From: Chrysopilus asiliformis | Taxonomy: Eukaryota > Arthropoda > Insecta > Diptera > Rhagionidae | Assembly: GCA_964034945.1 (NCBI GenBank) | Contig: OZ035962.1 | Location: 8,383,789 to 8,447,788, forward strand | Reading direction: 5' to 3' | Length of the DNA stretch: 64,000 bases | Shown here: piece after piece, positions 61,001 to 64,000 of the stretch | How the letters are laid out: each line of letters begins with the position of its first letter | Numbering within the stretch: the first letter of the stretch is position 1 | Notes under the pieces: generated by a model | The model's input: only the letters and a program-made list of their open reading frames with translations | Databases searched by the model: none | What the model was told of the DNA's origin: nothing | Translations under genes and position numbers: made by a program

Positions 61001-64000
61001 TCATTTGATAATCGCACCTCGTATCCCAGATGATTGCAACTACCCTCGTCCAGGCGATTTCCACAATTGTTAACTCCATCACAAACCTGAAAATATTCAA
61101 TTTATTAAAACTGTGAATATTCTGTAAAAATTAATATTTCGTTTTTAGAATGAAATAAACTCGAATTTAGCAAAAATCTTACACATTTTAGTTTTTTGCA
61201 ACCCCGATTTAATACTAATAGGAACGATTTGTTATAACGAGAAACTTTCCTTCATAATTTGGGTAATTTGAATTTAAGGTAAACAAGCCAGAATTTGAAG
61301 AAATTTTCAATGTTAAAATTTTCTTTAAAAAACATTTTCCTTTAAAGCGAACTTACCTCAAATAGATTGATACATCTACCATTTTGACAATTGAATCCGG
61401 TGGAGCAGTCATTAGAGTCGGGATTGGGAATGATCGTCTGTTGGCCACCATCTGTGGAGGGGAAGGTATTGAACCGTGGGTCAATATCCATTTCTAAATC
61501 CGGGTATCTATCGGTTTGATTTATTGGGAATGGGAGCGGAGTGGGCCGGGAGGGTGAAACTGGAACATTGGGTTCAGTTGGCACCCAGTTAGTAGTGGTT
61601 TCCACAATTTCGGGTAATGAAGTAGTGGTTGCGAAAGGGTTGTTAAGATGGGGGTGTCTATTATGGAAATCTCGATTATGCCAGCGACCATCGCCAGTTT
61701 GTTCCATATTTGGGTGGGGTGCGTGGCTATGATTATGTTGGTGGGGGAAATGACTATGAGGGGGGTGGCTGTGATCGTGGGGTAAGTGATGATGAGGGGG
61801 ATGCGGAAAGTGCGTAGAATTATGGTGGTGATGATGCCTGTGTGAATGATGCGTAAAATTATGGTGATGCCTGTGTGGGTGGTGCGTAAAGTTGTGGGGA
61901 GGATGCATATGCGGATGGTGTGTGAAATTATGATTATGATGATGTCGATAATGACGTTCAGGAACATTTCGTGTCCTTTCATTTAAGGCGTTCTGTTCAA
62001 CTGTAAAAATTGTTTCAGTATCATTCACTTCGTCTGGAGGAGGCTCAACTGTTCGTGGCGTTGTCTTGGACAGTCGCATAATATGTTCGTCCATTTGACT
62101 TACAACGTCTTCAGTAACAGTACCATTTTGAGGAAAGTATGGGCGCAGAAGAGCCTTCAGAGCTTCACTAATTGGAAGATTCCCAACGTCCGGTGTCTGC
62201 TGTGGTATTTCGTCATAAGGACTCGAACTATAGTAGCCTTGGTTGTACGGAGGAGGGAGGGATGATGCCGTGCGGGTATAATTAATTGATAAATTAGTCC
62301 GATTGCTACTTTCTGTTGCAGGGATTACCCTTACTTCGTCACGATTATAGATTATTAGTGCGGGATTAGTTTTAGTTCCGGGATTAGAATTAATTACCGG
62401 TGTTTGTATGTGACTAGTATTTGTAATGCTATTAGTATTTCTAGAGAAATCTCGGGAATGTGCAACTCCCGAATATGATGGACTGTAATTTATACTGGGA
62501 CTTGGGTTTAAGGTCTGTTCAGCAACGGTATTTGCAGGGTAAATCCCGAAATTAGTTTGGGGTGGGGGTGTGTTCACATTACTTATTGTCGGTGGAGATT
62601 TGACAAAGGGTGGTAAGTAATTTCCGGATGGAGCTGGAACGGTAGGAATTGAATGGGCATAAATAGGCGTAGATGATGATCGTGTCGGTGATTTATCCGG
62701 TGGCATTAGATTTCCGTGAATAGTAGTGAATGGATTCTGTGAGACTGTGTTCGGACCAGGGTTTTCATCCCATATAGTTGTAGTTCGAGGGGTGCTAACC
62801 GTAACTTGATGACGATTTGACGAAAACGGAACGGTGTCTCCTCTTCTTTCTGGAAGTGTGAAGGTATCTATGGGAACTTGAAATTGGAGATTTTTTCTGT
62901 CCGAATTCGGACTTGTTGTTGCACCAGTATAAGTCCTGGGGGTTCGAGGCGTTGTCGTCGAAATTGACCCTGGCATGTTTATGTGTGATATATCTCCTCC
63001 TTCGACATTTCCAAAAAGATCATCAAAATCCTCATCCGAATTTTCAACTTGCTGAGTATAATAAATTGTAGATGTTGTGGAATTTCCCGGCATTTGATGT
63101 ACTGTAGCCTGCTCGATTTCGACATTTGTTGATGAGTTCATTAAATTACTGACATTCCAACCGGTTCGCTTCCAAATATCATCTGAAAATTGATTCCAAG
63201 TGATGGTTTGCTGGACTTGTCCATTATCGCGGGATTCAGATTGGGGGAGGATGTGTTCCCGATCAGAAAGTGTTTCGTTTCGTCGTGGTTGTTGATGCGA
63301 ATGTGTCGGAACAGGTGCGAATGTAGGTCGAACTGGCCATCGAGTGGGTGCAGGTGGTGTGGTAGGGCGTGGGTACTCACCTTGATATGGCCAAGTGGGC
63401 TGCGTTTGGCCATGTGTTTGGGAATAAGAAACCCCGTTAGTTTGGTTATGCGAGTCGGAATAGAAAGGATATGTCGGACGCATAGCCACAGCAACGCGAT
63501 GATGATGATGTGGTCCGTGCCAATGTGGACGATGTTCATGCGCATCCATGCCCTCTGTATGCGTATGTGATACGGTATCGCTATTCTGTGCTGATCCTGA
63601 AGAAGACGGATGATGATGGATATCTTTGGGTGCGTGGTAGTGAATCTGGAAGGATTCATCTTTGTGCGTCGTTGCGGTTTGCTGATCCTCGCCGTCTCCC
63701 TCATGGAAGGGACATTTTTCTCCCCTTCTAACATAAAACTCATGATCATGACTATGGTATGCTCCAGGTTGAATGACGGTGTCAACTTGGAACGTTTCCA
63801 CTACAGTGCTGTCTTGGGTTCCGCCTATCGTTTTAGAACCACAATCGACACTACTTGGCCAATCACAGTTTCTAATCAGTGGATTAAAAACGGTCCCCGG
63901 TCCACAGTCTTGCACATGCGTTCGTCCACCGTCACAATCCAAAAATTTCGCGCAATCATACGGATGCGGATGTGGACCACTGGCATCTGGTGGGCACTTC
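58004..64000 (-). CDS. Teq: Tequila/neurotrypsin-like mosaic serine protease (3' part)
   Basis: Secreted multidomain trypsin-like protease. Seven minus-strand exons are in consistent phase: 61357-64000 (continues beyond the window), 60963-61086, 59824-60233, 59608-59763, 58432-59221, 58201-58377 and 58004-58149, giving 1481 residues in view. Domain order: chitin-binding peritrophin-A ([12 protein letters not shown]..., at 63840-64000), a linker of about 800 residues rich in Ser, Thr, Pro, Asn and His, LDLa ([20 protein letters not shown]), SRCR, LDLa ([14 protein letters not shown]), SRCR and trypsin. The trypsin domain has the activation site R|IIRG, His in LTAAHC, Asp in NNDIALL, Ser in GDSGGP, and Asp in [10 protein letters not shown] for trypsin-type specificity. 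So it is predicted active after cleavage. Domain order matches Drosophila Tequila and, in part, vertebrate neurotrypsin. The start lies off the right edge. Confidence 0.97.

Noticed and set aside
1..64000. CRISPR arrays, prokaryotic operons, defence or prophage systems
   Set aside because: No regularly spaced repeats and no bacterial gene organisation. The spliced genes and MITEs show an insect nuclear genome.

Overview
The window is AT-rich eukaryotic DNA with intron-split genes, GT-AG splice sites and many short transposon remnants. The recognisable proteins (arginine kinase, acireductone dioxygenase, a Tequila/neurotrypsin-type mosaic protease) point to an insect, most likely a fly (Diptera). 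From memory, Drosophila Argk and Tequila both map to cytological region 66F, so their presence here may be conserved linkage. The species cannot be named from the sequence.

Layout: 1-7000 holds mobile-element remnants (a 61-bp-arm foldback element and a broken jockey-type reverse transcriptase) and then a higher-GC block, 4300-6970, that looks like promoter/first-exon DNA of a minus-strand gene running off the left edge. 7402-7954 holds two adjacent TTAA-flanked piggyBac-type MITEs. 8991-14456 carries two tandem five-exon acireductone dioxygenase genes (methionine salvage) on the minus strand, with a 44-bp GC-rich tandem repeat and a hAT-type MITE between them. 16650-21606 is arginine kinase (minus strand). 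A separate upstream exon would splice in frame to give a long isoform with an N-myristoylation-like start.

21607-44278 is essentially gene-free, with simple repeats, dispersed repeats and a few candidate 5'UTR exons. 44279-51061 holds two exons of a minus-strand gene joined across a 6-kb intron: one transmembrane-like segment followed by a proline-rich tail. Its start is not found. 51866-55888 has a second foldback element and a candidate small plus-strand gene or pseudogene split by a TA-flanked MITE.

58004-64000 (minus) is the 3' part of a Tequila-type gene: chitin-binding domain, long mucin-like and histidine-rich linker, LDLa, SRCR, LDLa, SRCR and trypsin, seven exons in consistent phase, truncated by the window end.

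No tRNA gene that looks functional, rRNA, CRISPR array or prokaryotic operon was seen. The genes are housekeeping or extracellular genes and do not form one pathway. The most interesting leads are the long arginine-kinase isoform, the histidine-rich linker of the protease, the unidentified membrane/proline-rich gene, and the MITE-interrupted coding remnant near 55 kb.
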